Below, piece after piece: positions 7,225-12,598 of a stretch of DNA of 12,598 nucleotides. Every line of letters starts with the position of its first letter. Within the stretch, counting starts at the first letter, position 1. A model generated the notes under the pieces. That model was not told the origin of the DNA, did no database searches, and saw nothing but the letters and a program-made list of their open reading frames with translations. Position numbers and translations under genes: made by a program. The stretch is from DASQHW01 sp038209365 (lineage in GTDB: Bacteria; Actinomycetota; Acidimicrobiia; IMCC26256; PALSA-610), in assembly GCA_038209365.1 (NCBI GenBank), contig JBBQXS010000082.1:1-12598 (forward strand). The letters run 5' to 3'.

Positions 7225-7230
7225 AGGGTA
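7225..7230 (-). promoter_or_regulatory. -10 box of the CoA-ester lyase gene (leaderless start)
   Basis: On the minus strand TACCCT (within TTTACCCT) ends six bases before the ATG. A TTGGAG candidate -35 (7255-7250) is 19 bases further upstream. The spacer contains the palindrome GCACGTGC (7243-7250), which could be an operator. Leaderless initiation is inferred from the spacing. Confidence 0.5.
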
Positions 7231-7279
7231 AAGGCCGCGGCTGCACGTGCTCCAACCCTGCGATGCTCGTGCTGCTGGG

Positions 7280-7285
7280 TAGCTT
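7280..7285 (+). promoter_or_regulatory. -10 box of the metallo-hydrolase gene (leaderless start)
   Basis: TAGCTT ends six bases before the ATG at 7292, with no Shine-Dalgarno site. It favours ATG 7292 over the in-frame TTG at 7286, which would abut the -10 box and lie upstream of the expected transcription start. It is back to back with the divergent lyase promoter 50 bases away. Confidence 0.5.
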
Positions 7286-7291
7286 TTGGAC

Positions 7292-8101
7292 ATGACCAGT
7301 CTCGACCAGATCGCCGACGGTGTCTTCGTGTGGCTGCAACCCGGTGGTGAGTCGGGCGTCAGCAACGCCGGCGTGATCGCAGACGACGACGGCCTCACGA
7401 TCGTCGACACGCTGATGGTGCGATCGCAGTGGGAGCCGTTTGCGGCGGCGGTCGCCAACCTCGGTCAGCCGATTCGGAGACTGCTCCTCACGCATGCGCA
7501 TGTCGACCATGTCGGCGGCACGACGGCCTTCCCGAACGCGGCAGTCTTCGGTTCACCGCAGACGAGTGACCTCCTCGACGGCGAGATGCCGGTGGGCGCG
7601 TACAAGGCGTTCATGCCCGCGTTCGATGCCGAGTTCGACGACCTGGCCGAGATCGGCACCCGTCCGGTGACCCACCTCGTCACCGACGCGGCCCAGCTGA
7701 CGCCGCGCATCGAGGTCTTGCCGGCGACCGGCCACACGGCCGGCGACCTCATGGCGCTCGTCGCGGACGTCGACGTGTTGTTCGCGGGCGACCTGTGCTT
7801 CTTCGGTGTCACTCCGCTCGCATTCCAGGGAGATCCCAAGGTGTGGGCGGACGTGCTCGACGCCGTAGCCGAGCTGGCAGACGTGATCGTGCCGGGACAC
7901 GGTCCGGTCGGCGGCGAGGCCGAGGTGCGAGCGCTGCAGCAATATCTGCGCCACTGCGTGTCGGGTGAGATTCCCGCCGGTCCATGGGATGCGTGGCCCG
8001 AACGCGACCCGCGCGACACCATCAATATCGAGCGGGCGCGGCTCCTGACCCATGGTCGGGACGAGATTCCGCCCGCGATGCTGCGCGCCCTCGGCGCCTG
8101 A
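7292..8101 (+). CDS. Metallo-beta-lactamase-fold hydrolase
   Basis: This 269-residue soluble protein has the full metal-binding set of the superfamily: HAHVDH (H68, H70, D72, H73), H148 in GHTAGD, D167 in AGD and H203 in GHGP. It should bind two metal ions, usually Zn or Fe. There is no signal peptide. The pattern fits general thioester, lactone or persulfide hydrolases/oxidoreductases of the glyoxalase II-like group rather than true beta-lactamases. The substrate is not evident. It is the first gene of a two-gene unit; a rhodanese-like protein follows after 16 bases. Metallo-hydrolase plus rhodanese pairs are known in sulfur and persulfide metabolism, but the partner here lacks its active-site cysteine, so that link is uncertain. 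Confidence 0.85.
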   Translation: MTSLDQIADGVFVWLQPGGESGVSNAGVIADDDGLTIVDTLMVRSQWEPFAAAVANLGQPIRRLLLTHAHVDHVGGTTAFPNAAVFGSPQTSDLLDGEMPVGAYKAFMPAFDAEFDDLAEIGTRPVTHLVTDAAQLTPRIEVLPATGHTAGDLMALVADVDVLFAGDLCFFGVTPLAFQGDPKVWADVLDAVAELADVIVPGHGPVGGEAEVRALQQYLRHCVSGEIPAGPWDAWPERDPRDTINIERARLLTHGRDEIPPAMLRALGA

Positions 8102-8105
8102 GGGT

Positions 8106-8113
8106 AGGAGGAG
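8106..8113 (+). promoter_or_regulatory. Shine-Dalgarno site of the rhodanese-like gene
   Basis: AGGAGGAG lies four bases before the ATG at 8118 (core GGAGG at 8107-8111, spacing six). It decides the start: the frame is open 22 codons further upstream, but that extension overlaps the previous gene and has no ribosome binding site. Confidence 0.75.
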
Positions 8114-8117
8114 ACGT

Positions 8118-8495
8118 ATGCCGTTCTGGGGTGATGGGGAGCCGCCGCCCCCGTTCTGGGGACACGAGCCCGTCCCGAAGATCGATGCCGACACCGCCGC
8201 CACGGCGGTCGAGAAGGGTGCGCTGCTCACCGACCTCGGCACTCCCGAGGAGTGGCTGGTCGCGCACATGCCGGACGCGTTGCTCGTCGAGCCCGAACTG
8301 ATGGACTTGGAACTCGGACGGATCGCCAAGGAACGGCCCATCGTCGTCGCCGGACGCGACCCGGGCCTCACCGAGGAGATCGTCGCGTCGATGCGCGAGA
8401 AGGGCTACGACGCCGCGATGCTCGACGGCGGCGTCGCCGCGTGGCGCGCGTCCGGTCGCGACCTCGTGCGCGCGGACGGCAGACCCGCCCGCTAA
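8118..8495 (+). CDS. Rhodanese-like protein lacking the catalytic cysteine
   Basis: This 125-residue protein has the rhodanese framework: TDLGTPEEWLVAHMPDALLV (38-57, matching the DVRTPEEY..GHIPGA block) and GYDAAMLDGGVAAWRASG (96-113, matching the GG...W block). The strand that normally ends in the catalytic Cys reads PIVVAGRDPG, with G79 where Cys is expected; no other Cys occurs in the protein. It should therefore not be a sulfurtransferase and may act as a binding or regulatory domain. The N-terminus has a ten-residue tandem unit with PFWG at 2-5 and 12-15, separated by Pro/Gly/acidic residues. It is translated from its own strong ribosome binding site behind the metallo-hydrolase. Its TAA overlaps the stop of the convergent dienelactone hydrolase. 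Confidence 0.75.
   Translation: MPFWGDGEPPPPFWGHEPVPKIDADTAATAVEKGALLTDLGTPEEWLVAHMPDALLVEPELMDLELGRIAKERPIVVAGRDPGLTEEIVASMREKGYDAAMLDGGVAAWRASGRDLVRADGRPAR
8121..8161 (+). repeat. Short in-gene direct repeat encoding PFWG
   Basis: An 11-base direct repeat, ccgttctgggg, occurs at 8121-8131 and 8151-8161. The copies are exactly 30 bases apart, so the frame is kept and both encode Pro-Phe-Trp-Gly at the start of the rhodanese-like protein. This looks like a small in-frame duplication. Confidence 0.7.
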
Positions 8496-9190
8496 CTCCT
8501 CGCCAGGCGGTCGCGGAGGAAGGCGACCGTCGTCGTCCAGGCCTTGGCCGCCGCGGCCTCGTCGTGGGTGCCGAGCGCGTTCTCCTCGTTGGCGAACGCA
8601 TGCCCCGTACCCGGGTGCATCTCGAACACGACGTCTTTGCCCATGCCCCGTAGCCTGGCTTCGAGCTCCTTGATCGGCCCGGGCGGGAAGAAGTCGTCGC
8701 CCTCGGCGTAGTGGCCGTGCACGGGGGCCGTCAGCGTCGACCAATCCGGGGCGCCCTCACCGAGTGGCGCGCCGTAGAAGGGAGCGACCGCGCCGATCTT
8801 GTCGCCCTGCTGCGCCGCGACGATCAATGCGAGCATCCCGCCCATGCAAAAGCCGACGACGCCGACCTTGTCGCCTTGCACGGCTTCGTGCGCGCGCAGG
8901 AAGGCGACCGCACCCCCCATGTCGCGCGCGGCCCGGTCCGCGGGGAGTGTCGACATGAGCTGTCCGGCCTTGTCCATCTCGGTGTGCTTCGCCATCTCCC
9001 CGCGGAAGAGATCCGGCGCGAGCGCCACGAACCCCTCATCGGCGAGCCGATCGCACACCCGCTTGATCTGCGGCACGAGCCCCCACCACTCCTGCAGCAC
9101 GAGCACGCCCGGACCGGCGCCCGTCGCCGGCTGCGCGAGATACCCCTGCGCGGTGTCGCCGTTGCTCGCAAAGCTGACTATCTCTCCCAT
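8492..9190 (-). CDS. Dienelactone hydrolase family protein
   Basis: This 232-residue alpha/beta hydrolase has the dienelactone hydrolase signature. The nucleophile is C115 in GFCMGG, the acid is D165 or D166 in EGDDFFP, and the base is H197 in GTGHAFAN. E34 in LQEWWG matches the conserved Glu that interacts with the cysteine thiol. Length is normal for the family. It hydrolyses dienelactone or related small esters in the cytoplasm, and in many genomes acts outside classical aromatic degradation; no other aromatic-pathway gene is in view. The ATG at 9190 is chosen because the family N-terminus starts there and a TACCCT -10 box lies just upstream. The frame stays open upstream for another 184 codons, but that part has no family similarity and would overlap the next gene. 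Confidence 0.9.
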   Translation of the reverse strand: MGEIVSFASNGDTAQGYLAQPATGAGPGVLVLQEWWGLVPQIKRVCDRLADEGFVALAPDLFRGEMAKHTEMDKAGQLMSTLPADRAARDMGGAVAFLRAHEAVQGDKVGVVGFCMGGMLALIVAAQQGDKIGAVAPFYGAPLGEGAPDWSTLTAPVHGHYAEGDDFFPPGPIKELEARLRGMGKDVVFEMHPGTGHAFANEENALGTHDEAAAAKAWTTTVAFLRDRLARS

Positions 9191-9198
9191 GACCGGAG

Positions 9199-9204
9199 AG
9201 GGTA
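9199..9204 (-). promoter_or_regulatory. -10 box of the dienelactone hydrolase gene
   Basis: On the minus strand TACCCT (within TTACCCT) ends eight bases before the ATG. It is the same hexamer as at the CoA-ester lyase gene. No Shine-Dalgarno site is seen, which again suggests a leaderless or near-leaderless mRNA. Confidence 0.45.
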
Positions 9205-9325
9205 AGCGGGTCTCCCAGTGCGCGCTAGGTTTCGGAGAAGTTGCACGAGGCCGTGAGCGAACTGGCGGAGCCGCGAGCGGCCGCGAGGCCGGTATCCCGC
9301 CGAGCAGCGAGCGCGACAAGGGAAC
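9205..9325 (+). other. Divergent intergenic region with GC-rich repeats
   Basis: This region separates two divergent genes. It holds the direct repeat ccgcgag (9271-9277 and 9281-9287) and a possible stem GGCGG (9264-9268) with CCGCC (9297-9301). TATCCC at 9293-9298 is a weak -10 candidate for the plus-strand gene. An AAGGGA (9318-9323) is a weak ribosome binding site close to the next ATG. I see nothing else convincing. Confidence 0.35.
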
Positions 9326-9811
9326 ATGGCGCAGAATCCGAACCCGCAACTGGCGATCACGAGCTACACCGGCGTCACGCGCACGCTCGACGACTGGGCG
9401 ACCGTGTTCAACCTCGCGATCGTCGTGCTTCCCGACCGGCCCGAGGGTACGCAGTTCGTTCCGGTGATCGAACGAATCTTCGCGACCTTCGGCGACAGCG
9501 ACGTGCGCACGATCGTCTGCGTGCCGAGCACTCCTCCCATCGCCAAACGCATCATCGGCAACGTCGTGAACGAGTGGCTGGTGTGGTGCGACGCGGACCG
9601 CGCCCTGGTCACGAGCCTCGGCCTCGAACGGCTTCCGGCGTTCGTGCACCTGCGTCAGGACACGACCCTCGTCACGGCTGCCCAGGGTTGGAGCCCGACC
9701 GAGTGGCAGCGCGTCGCCGACGAGATCGCGAAGGATCAGCACTGGACGTCACCCGTCGTGGCGGCGCGGGGAGATCCCGCCCCGACGCCCGGTTGGCCGC
9801 TCGCCAGCTGA
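9326..9811 (+). CDS. Uncharacterised protein, possible thioredoxin-like fold without CXXC
   Basis: This 161-residue soluble protein has no signal peptide or membrane helix. Features recall a redoxin-type fold: a hydrophobic strand (AIVVLP, 31-36), a helix, a second strand (RTIVCV, 61-66), a WCDADRALVTSLGL segment (87-100) and LERLPAFVHLRQD (100-112), where P104 could be the cis-Pro before a core strand. A GWSPTEW segment follows, as in redoxins where this region binds or closes over the active site. There is no CXXC; the only cysteines are C65 and C88. Codon use and frame are consistent with a real gene, and the reverse frame is worse. I infer a fold, not an activity; it may be a structural or binding protein. 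The last ~20 residues are Pro-rich and look unstructured. Confidence 0.65.
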   Translation: MAQNPNPQLAITSYTGVTRTLDDWATVFNLAIVVLPDRPEGTQFVPVIERIFATFGDSDVRTIVCVPSTPPIAKRIIGNVVNEWLVWCDADRALVTSLGLERLPAFVHLRQDTTLVTAAQGWSPTEWQRVADEIAKDQHWTSPVVAARGDPAPTPGWPLAS

Positions 9812-9902
9812 CGCCTGTCGGTTTCGCCCGTTTTATACCCTCTGAGCAGCGGGAACGTGCCCGATGTGACAGGTGTGGCGACGGCGGGTCTAACCTCCTC
9901 GG
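9812..9902 (+). promoter_or_regulatory. Promoter region of the peptidase-selD operon
   Basis: TAACCT (9891-9896) ends six bases before the ATG at 9903, with GTGACA (9866-9871) as a possible -35 at a 19-base spacing; this predicts a leaderless transcript. A second AT-rich block, TTTTATACC (9831-9839), unusual in this GC-rich DNA, could be a further -10 giving a leader of about 55 bases. The 91-base gap is too short for a ydaO-type riboswitch, which precedes some peptidases of this kind. Confidence 0.45.
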
Positions 9903-11078
9903 ATGCCCCGGCGGAGTTATGGATCCCACCGCGGCGTCGCGCCCCGTGGCGGACGTCCCATCACTCTTGCTCTTGCCCTCGCTCTGGCCGTGTCGACGAG
10001 CGTCGCGTTCGCGGCCCCGGCGCACGCGTCACCGCAGGATGACCTCGCGACCAAGAGGGCGCGAGCCGCGGCGCTCGAGACAAAGATCGAGGCCGACCAT
10101 CGCAAGGCGGAGATACTCAACGAGCAGTATCTCCAAGCGCAGACCGCCGTCGCGGAGACGCAAAAGAAGATCGCCGCCGCCGAGGCCGGCATCGCACGCG
10201 CCGAAGCGGACACGAAGCTGTCGCGCCTGCGGCTCAGTGGCCGGGCTGCGACCCTTTATATGGGCGCCGGGAACACCGACCCGTTCTCGATCAACGCGAC
10301 CGACGTACGCGAGCTCGGCAGCCGCGCCACGTACGGCGAAGCCGCCGCGGACGAAGACCAGCGGCTGCTCGACAAGCTTCACGTCGCAGAGGAGACGCTC
10401 GGCATCCAACGCAAGACGTTCCTGAAGGTCCAGGACGAAGCTCGAACCCAGCAGAAGGCCGCGGACAACGCGCTGAACGCGGTGAAGCAGGCGGTCCAGG
10501 TCGAGCAGAACGAGCTCGCTTCCGTCCAAGGAGATATCGGCCAGCTCGTCCACGAGATCACGGTGGCGAGGCAGCGGGCCGAAGACGCGCGGGCCCGCGC
10601 CGAGTTCCAGGCCGTGCAGGCGCGCGCCCGAGCCGAAGCCGAAGCCGCCGCTGCTGCCCGCCCCAACGTGGCGAGCGGACGGGATCCGTCGAGCGGCGGC
10701 ACACAACCATTCGACGTGCCGGCGCCAAGCCCCGGCGCCGCCGCGGCGGTCGCGTACGCGTGGGCACAGGTCGGCAAGCCGTATCAATATGCGGGCGTCG
10801 GTCCCGACACGTATGACTGCTCGGGCCTCACGATGATGGCCTGGGCGCAGGCCGGAGTCTCGATGCCTCATGGTTCGATCGCCCAGGGCGACATGTTCCC
10901 GCGCGTCCCGGACACGGATTTGAAACCAGGTGACCTCTCGATCTATTACCCCGACCACCATCATGTGGGGATGTACGTCGGCAACGGCATGACGATCTCC
11001 GCGACGCACACCGGTGACTTCGTCAAGCTGCAACCCGTGTTCCGCGAGGGTTACCAGTACTCCGTACGGCCGGGTTGA
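9903..11078 (+). CDS. Secreted NlpC/P60 peptidoglycan endopeptidase with coiled-coil N-domain
   Basis: This 391-residue enzyme should cut stem peptides in the cell wall, outside the membrane, as RipA-like proteins do during cell separation. A basic N-region, a Leu/Ala hydrophobic core (20-37) and AHA (40-42) predict a Sec signal peptide cleaved after residue 42. Residues 45-250 are heptad-like coiled coil (many Ala, Glu, Lys, Gln, Arg), ending in an Arg/Ala/Glu-rich run, then a Pro/Gly linker (252-280). The NlpC/P60 domain covers about 280-391: catalytic C306 in DCSGL, H354 in HHVGMYVG and a third polar residue, perhaps H369 in SATHTGD. PHGS (322-325) and LKPGDL (340-345) are family landmarks. 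Coiled-coil N-domains often hold such enzymes inactive until an activator such as FtsEX binds. It is the first gene of an apparent operon with selD. Confidence 0.92.
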   Translation: MPRRSYGSHRGVAPRGGRPITLALALALAVSTSVAFAAPAHASPQDDLATKRARAAALETKIEADHRKAEILNEQYLQAQTAVAETQKKIAAAEAGIARAEADTKLSRLRLSGRAATLYMGAGNTDPFSINATDVRELGSRATYGEAAADEDQRLLDKLHVAEETLGIQRKTFLKVQDEARTQQKAADNALNAVKQAVQVEQNELASVQGDIGQLVHEITVARQRAEDARARAEFQAVQARARAEAEAAAAARPNVASGRDPSSGGTQPFDVPAPSPGAAAAVAYAWAQVGKPYQYAGVGPDTYDCSGLTMMAWAQAGVSMPHGSIAQGDMFPRVPDTDLKPGDLSIYYPDHHHVGMYVGNGMTISATHTGDFVKLQPVFREGYQYSVRPG

Positions 11079-12160
11079 CGCCCGTTTCGCCCCGAGCGCG
11101 GCCCGAGCACACCGACACCATCCGGTTGACCGCGTTCTCCCACGGCGCCGGTTGTGCCTGCAAGCTCTCGCCCGCGGACCTGCGCACGGTCCTGGGCCTG
11201 GTCCGAGGCTTCGAGCCCGCGACCGATCCCGACCTCATGGTGGGGTTCGACACCGCCGACGACGCGGCCGTCTATCGACTCCGCGACGATCTCGCGATCG
11301 TCGTGACCACAGACTTCTTCACGCCGATCGTCGACGACCCGTACGACTGGGGTCGCATCGCGGCGACGAACGCGTTGTCGGACGTGTACGCCATGGGCGG
11401 TACACCATTGCTCGCGCTGAACCTCGTGGCGTGGCCGCGCGAAGACCTCCCGTTCGAGCTGCTCGCGCGGGTGCTCGACGGAGGCGCGGCCGTGGCCCGG
11501 GCGGCCGGCTGCCTCGTCGCGGGCGGACACTCGATCGACGACGCCGAGCCCAAGTACGGCATGGCCGTGGTCGGGACGGTGCATCCCGACGCCGTCCTCA
11601 CCAACGCCGGCGCTCGTCCGGGGGACGCGATCGTCCTCACGAAGCCCATCGGCCTCGGGGTGATCTCGACCGCCGTCAAACGCGAGGTTGCGGCTCCCCA
11701 GCTGCTCGCGGCCGCCATCGAGGTGATGACCACGTTGAATGCGGGGGCCCGCGATGCGGCAAGAGAGGCACGCGTGCACGCGGCCACCGACGTGACCGGC
11801 TTCGGCCTCCTCGGGCATCTCCGCGAGGTCTGCGCCGCGTCGGGCACCGGGGCGGTCGTCGACGCGGCGGCGGTGCCGGTGATCGCCGGTGTCCGGGACC
11901 TGCTCGCCGACGGCATGGTGGCCGGCGGTACCCGGCGCAACCTCGCATTCGTCGCGCCGGACGTGGACTTCGGCGATCTGCCGGATGCCGAGCGCCTGTT
12001 GCTCGCCGACGCGCAGACCTCGGGCGGCCTCCTGCTGTCCGTCGCGCCCGACCGCGCCCAAGAGCTCCTGGACGCGTGCCGCTCCCACGGCACGCCGATC
12101 GCGGCAATGATCGGCGAGATGACCGAGAGCGACGCGGGACGTATCACGATCCGGAGGTGA
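11075..12160 (+). CDS. selD: Selenophosphate synthetase (selenide, water dikinase)
   Basis: This 361-residue enzyme makes selenophosphate from selenide and ATP, the selenium donor for selenocysteine and selenouridine. The catalytic loop is SHGAGCACK (22-30) with C27 and K30, in the same layout as Escherichia coli SelD; C27 is encoded by TGT, so this is the Cys form, not the Sec form. Other ATP/Mg motifs are DTADDAAVY (59-67), TTDFFTPIVDDPYDWGRIAA (78-97), NALSDVYAMGG (99-109) and GGHSI (150-154). The length is normal. The best start is TTG at 11075, which overlaps the TGA of the peptidase gene (TTGA), because no ATG or GTG lies between it and the conserved N-terminus; there is no clear Shine-Dalgarno site, so translation is probably coupled. 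No selA, selB, selC or ybbB is in this window. Confidence 0.95.
   Translation: MTPVSPRARPEHTDTIRLTAFSHGAGCACKLSPADLRTVLGLVRGFEPATDPDLMVGFDTADDAAVYRLRDDLAIVVTTDFFTPIVDDPYDWGRIAATNALSDVYAMGGTPLLALNLVAWPREDLPFELLARVLDGGAAVARAAGCLVAGGHSIDDAEPKYGMAVVGTVHPDAVLTNAGARPGDAIVLTKPIGLGVISTAVKREVAAPQLLAAAIEVMTTLNAGARDAAREARVHAATDVTGFGLLGHLREVCAASGTGAVVDAAAVPVIAGVRDLLADGMVAGGTRRNLAFVAPDVDFGDLPDAERLLLADAQTSGGLLLSVAPDRAQELLDACRSHGTPIAAMIGEMTESDAGRITIRR
12153..12160 (+). promoter_or_regulatory. Shine-Dalgarno site of the 100-residue protein, overlapping the selD stop
   Basis: GGAGGTGA is a near-perfect Shine-Dalgarno sequence; its last three bases are the selD stop codon. The GGAGG core is six bases from the ATG at 12164. 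It fixes the start and ties the gene to selD in one transcript. Confidence 0.8.
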
Positions 12161-12163
12161 CCC

Positions 12164-12466
12164 ATGGCCGAGGCAAAGCAGAGGTGGGACGAGGTCGGAG
12201 ACCGGTTCAACGAGATCGGCAAACGCTTCAAGGAGCACTACGACACCAGCGCCGCGTTCGGGGTGGATCAACAGGAGAAGATGAACGACGCGTTGCGGAA
12301 GATGGCGGACGCGCTCGACGCCGGATTCACCGCGATCGGCGACTCGCTGCGCGATCCCGGGATCCGCGACGACCTGAAGCACGCGGGCACGTCGATCGGC
12401 GACGCCCTCAGCGCGACGTTCAACGAGGTCGCCGACGAGATCAAGAAGGCCGTCCGCAAGAAGTAA
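12164..12466 (+). CDS. Uncharacterised 100-residue charged helical protein
   Basis: I do not recognise a family. The protein is small, soluble and highly charged (many Lys, Asp, Glu), with no Cys, signal peptide or membrane helix. It should be almost entirely alpha-helical: RWDEVGDRFNEIGKRFKEHY (7-26), a Met/Ala/Asp helix (about 36-62), and a C-terminal helix ending in the basic KKAVRKK. An IGD/IGK motif recurs (FNEIGKRF, FTAIGDSL, TSIGDALS), hinting at three short helical repeats. It has an excellent ribosome binding site three bases behind selD, so it is very likely expressed with selD. A link with selenium use is suggested only by position. It could equally be a general actinobacterial protein of unrelated function. 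Confidence 0.7.
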   Translation: MAEAKQRWDEVGDRFNEIGKRFKEHYDTSAAFGVDQQEKMNDALRKMADALDAGFTAIGDSLRDPGIRDDLKHAGTSIGDALSATFNEVADEIKKAVRKK

Positions 12467-12477
12467 CGCCCGGGCGT
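12466..12477 (+). other. Perfect 12-base palindrome after the last gene
   Basis: ACGCCCGGGCGT begins at the last base of the stop codon. It could be the stem of a terminator, but no loop or T-run follows, and the sequence soon becomes unreliable. Confidence 0.3.
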
Positions 12478-12598
12478 GGGTTGTGGTGGGGGAGAGGCCC
12501 CCCAACCCCCCCCCCCCCGCGGGGGGGGGGGGGGGGGGGGGCAGGACGAGGGGGGGGGGGCGGGGGGGGGGGGGGGGGGGCCCGCGGGGGGGCCCGCC
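12478..12598. repeat. G/C homopolymer tail, probable sequencing or assembly artefact
   Basis: This stretch is almost only long runs of C and then G, with a few other bases mixed in. Nothing like it occurs in the preceding 12.4 kb. Long G runs are a known failure mode of two-colour sequencing chemistry, and runs like this are common at low-quality contig ends. I see no gene or credible biological repeat in it. Confidence 0.85.

Noticed and set aside
7219..7458. 80-codon upstream extension of the CoA-ester lyase frame
   Set aside because: It overlaps the divergent metallo-hydrolase and has no family similarity; the promoter-like box sits between the two starts.
9191..9742. N-terminal extension of the dienelactone hydrolase frame
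   Set aside because: The extension has no hydrolase similarity, overlaps the 9326-9811 gene, and the -10 box at 9199-9204 lies inside it.
9812..9902. Cyclic di-AMP (ydaO-type) riboswitch before the NlpC/P60 gene
   Set aside because: The gap is only 91 bases and carries a -10 box next to the ATG; it is too short and lacks the core motifs.
11147..11164. Selenocysteine in SelD
   Set aside because: The position that can be Sec is encoded by TGT, and there is no in-frame TGA in the gene.
11051..12505. A 484-codon minus-strand frame antisense to selD
   Set aside because: selD and the following gene explain this DNA, and the frame runs on into the artefactual tail.
12478..12598. G-quadruplex cluster or telomere-like end
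   Set aside because: Irregular runs with no repeat unit and an abrupt change in composition fit an artefact much better.

Overview
This window is high-GC bacterial DNA with the codon bias and gene style of Actinobacteria. An environmental Acidimicrobiia-like lineage is my guess, but nothing here fixes the order. Evidence includes dense G/C third positions, protein families that are routine in actinomycetes, and gene starts that place a TANNNT -10 box about six bases before the ATG, as expected for leaderless transcripts. There is no sign of phage, insertion sequence, CRISPR, tRNA or rRNA. Most of the window looks chromosomal and housekeeping or metabolic. The last ~120 bases are long G/C homopolymers that look like a sequencing or assembly artefact at a contig end.

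Layout. Bases 2-1564 (+) carry the 3' part of an ABC exporter (last four membrane helices plus ATPase). 1621-2778 (+) is a membrane-anchored extracellular SGNH/DUF459-type hydrolase. 2826-4472 (+) is a long acyl-CoA dehydrogenase that best fits (2S)-methylsuccinyl-CoA dehydrogenase (mcd), followed by a 30-residue membrane miniprotein (4590-4682, +). Two minus-strand genes follow: a short, divergent methionyl-tRNA synthetase (4687-6102) and, upstream of it, a malyl-CoA/beta-methylmalyl-CoA lyase-like protein (6280-7218). Divergent from the lyase is a two-gene unit: a metallo-beta-lactamase-fold hydrolase (7292-8101) and a rhodanese-like protein that lacks the catalytic cysteine (8118-8495). That unit converges, with overlapping stop codons, on a dienelactone hydrolase (8492-9190, -). 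Then come a cysteine-poor thioredoxin-fold-like protein (9326-9811, +) and an apparent operon: NlpC/P60 cell-wall peptidase (9903-11078), selenophosphate synthetase selD (11075-12160, TTG start overlapping the previous stop), and a 100-residue charged helical protein (12164-12466).

How the genes fit together. The dehydrogenase and the lyase both match steps of the ethylmalonyl-CoA pathway (methylsuccinyl-CoA to mesaconyl-CoA; beta-methylmalyl-CoA to glyoxylate plus propionyl-CoA), so the centre of the window may be a scattered remnant of that acetate-assimilation cluster, broken by metG. The hallmark enzyme crotonyl-CoA carboxylase/reductase is not in view. The selD gene implies selenium use elsewhere in the genome; no selenoprotein or other sel gene is visible here.

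Most worth a second look: the metG leader (several mutually exclusive hairpins, a Met-Met mini-ORF and a partly sequestered ribosome binding site), the non-canonical metG active-site motifs, the cysteine-less rhodanese with a PFWG repeat, the 30-residue membrane protein, and the peptidase-selD coupling. I see no clear new defence or mobile system.
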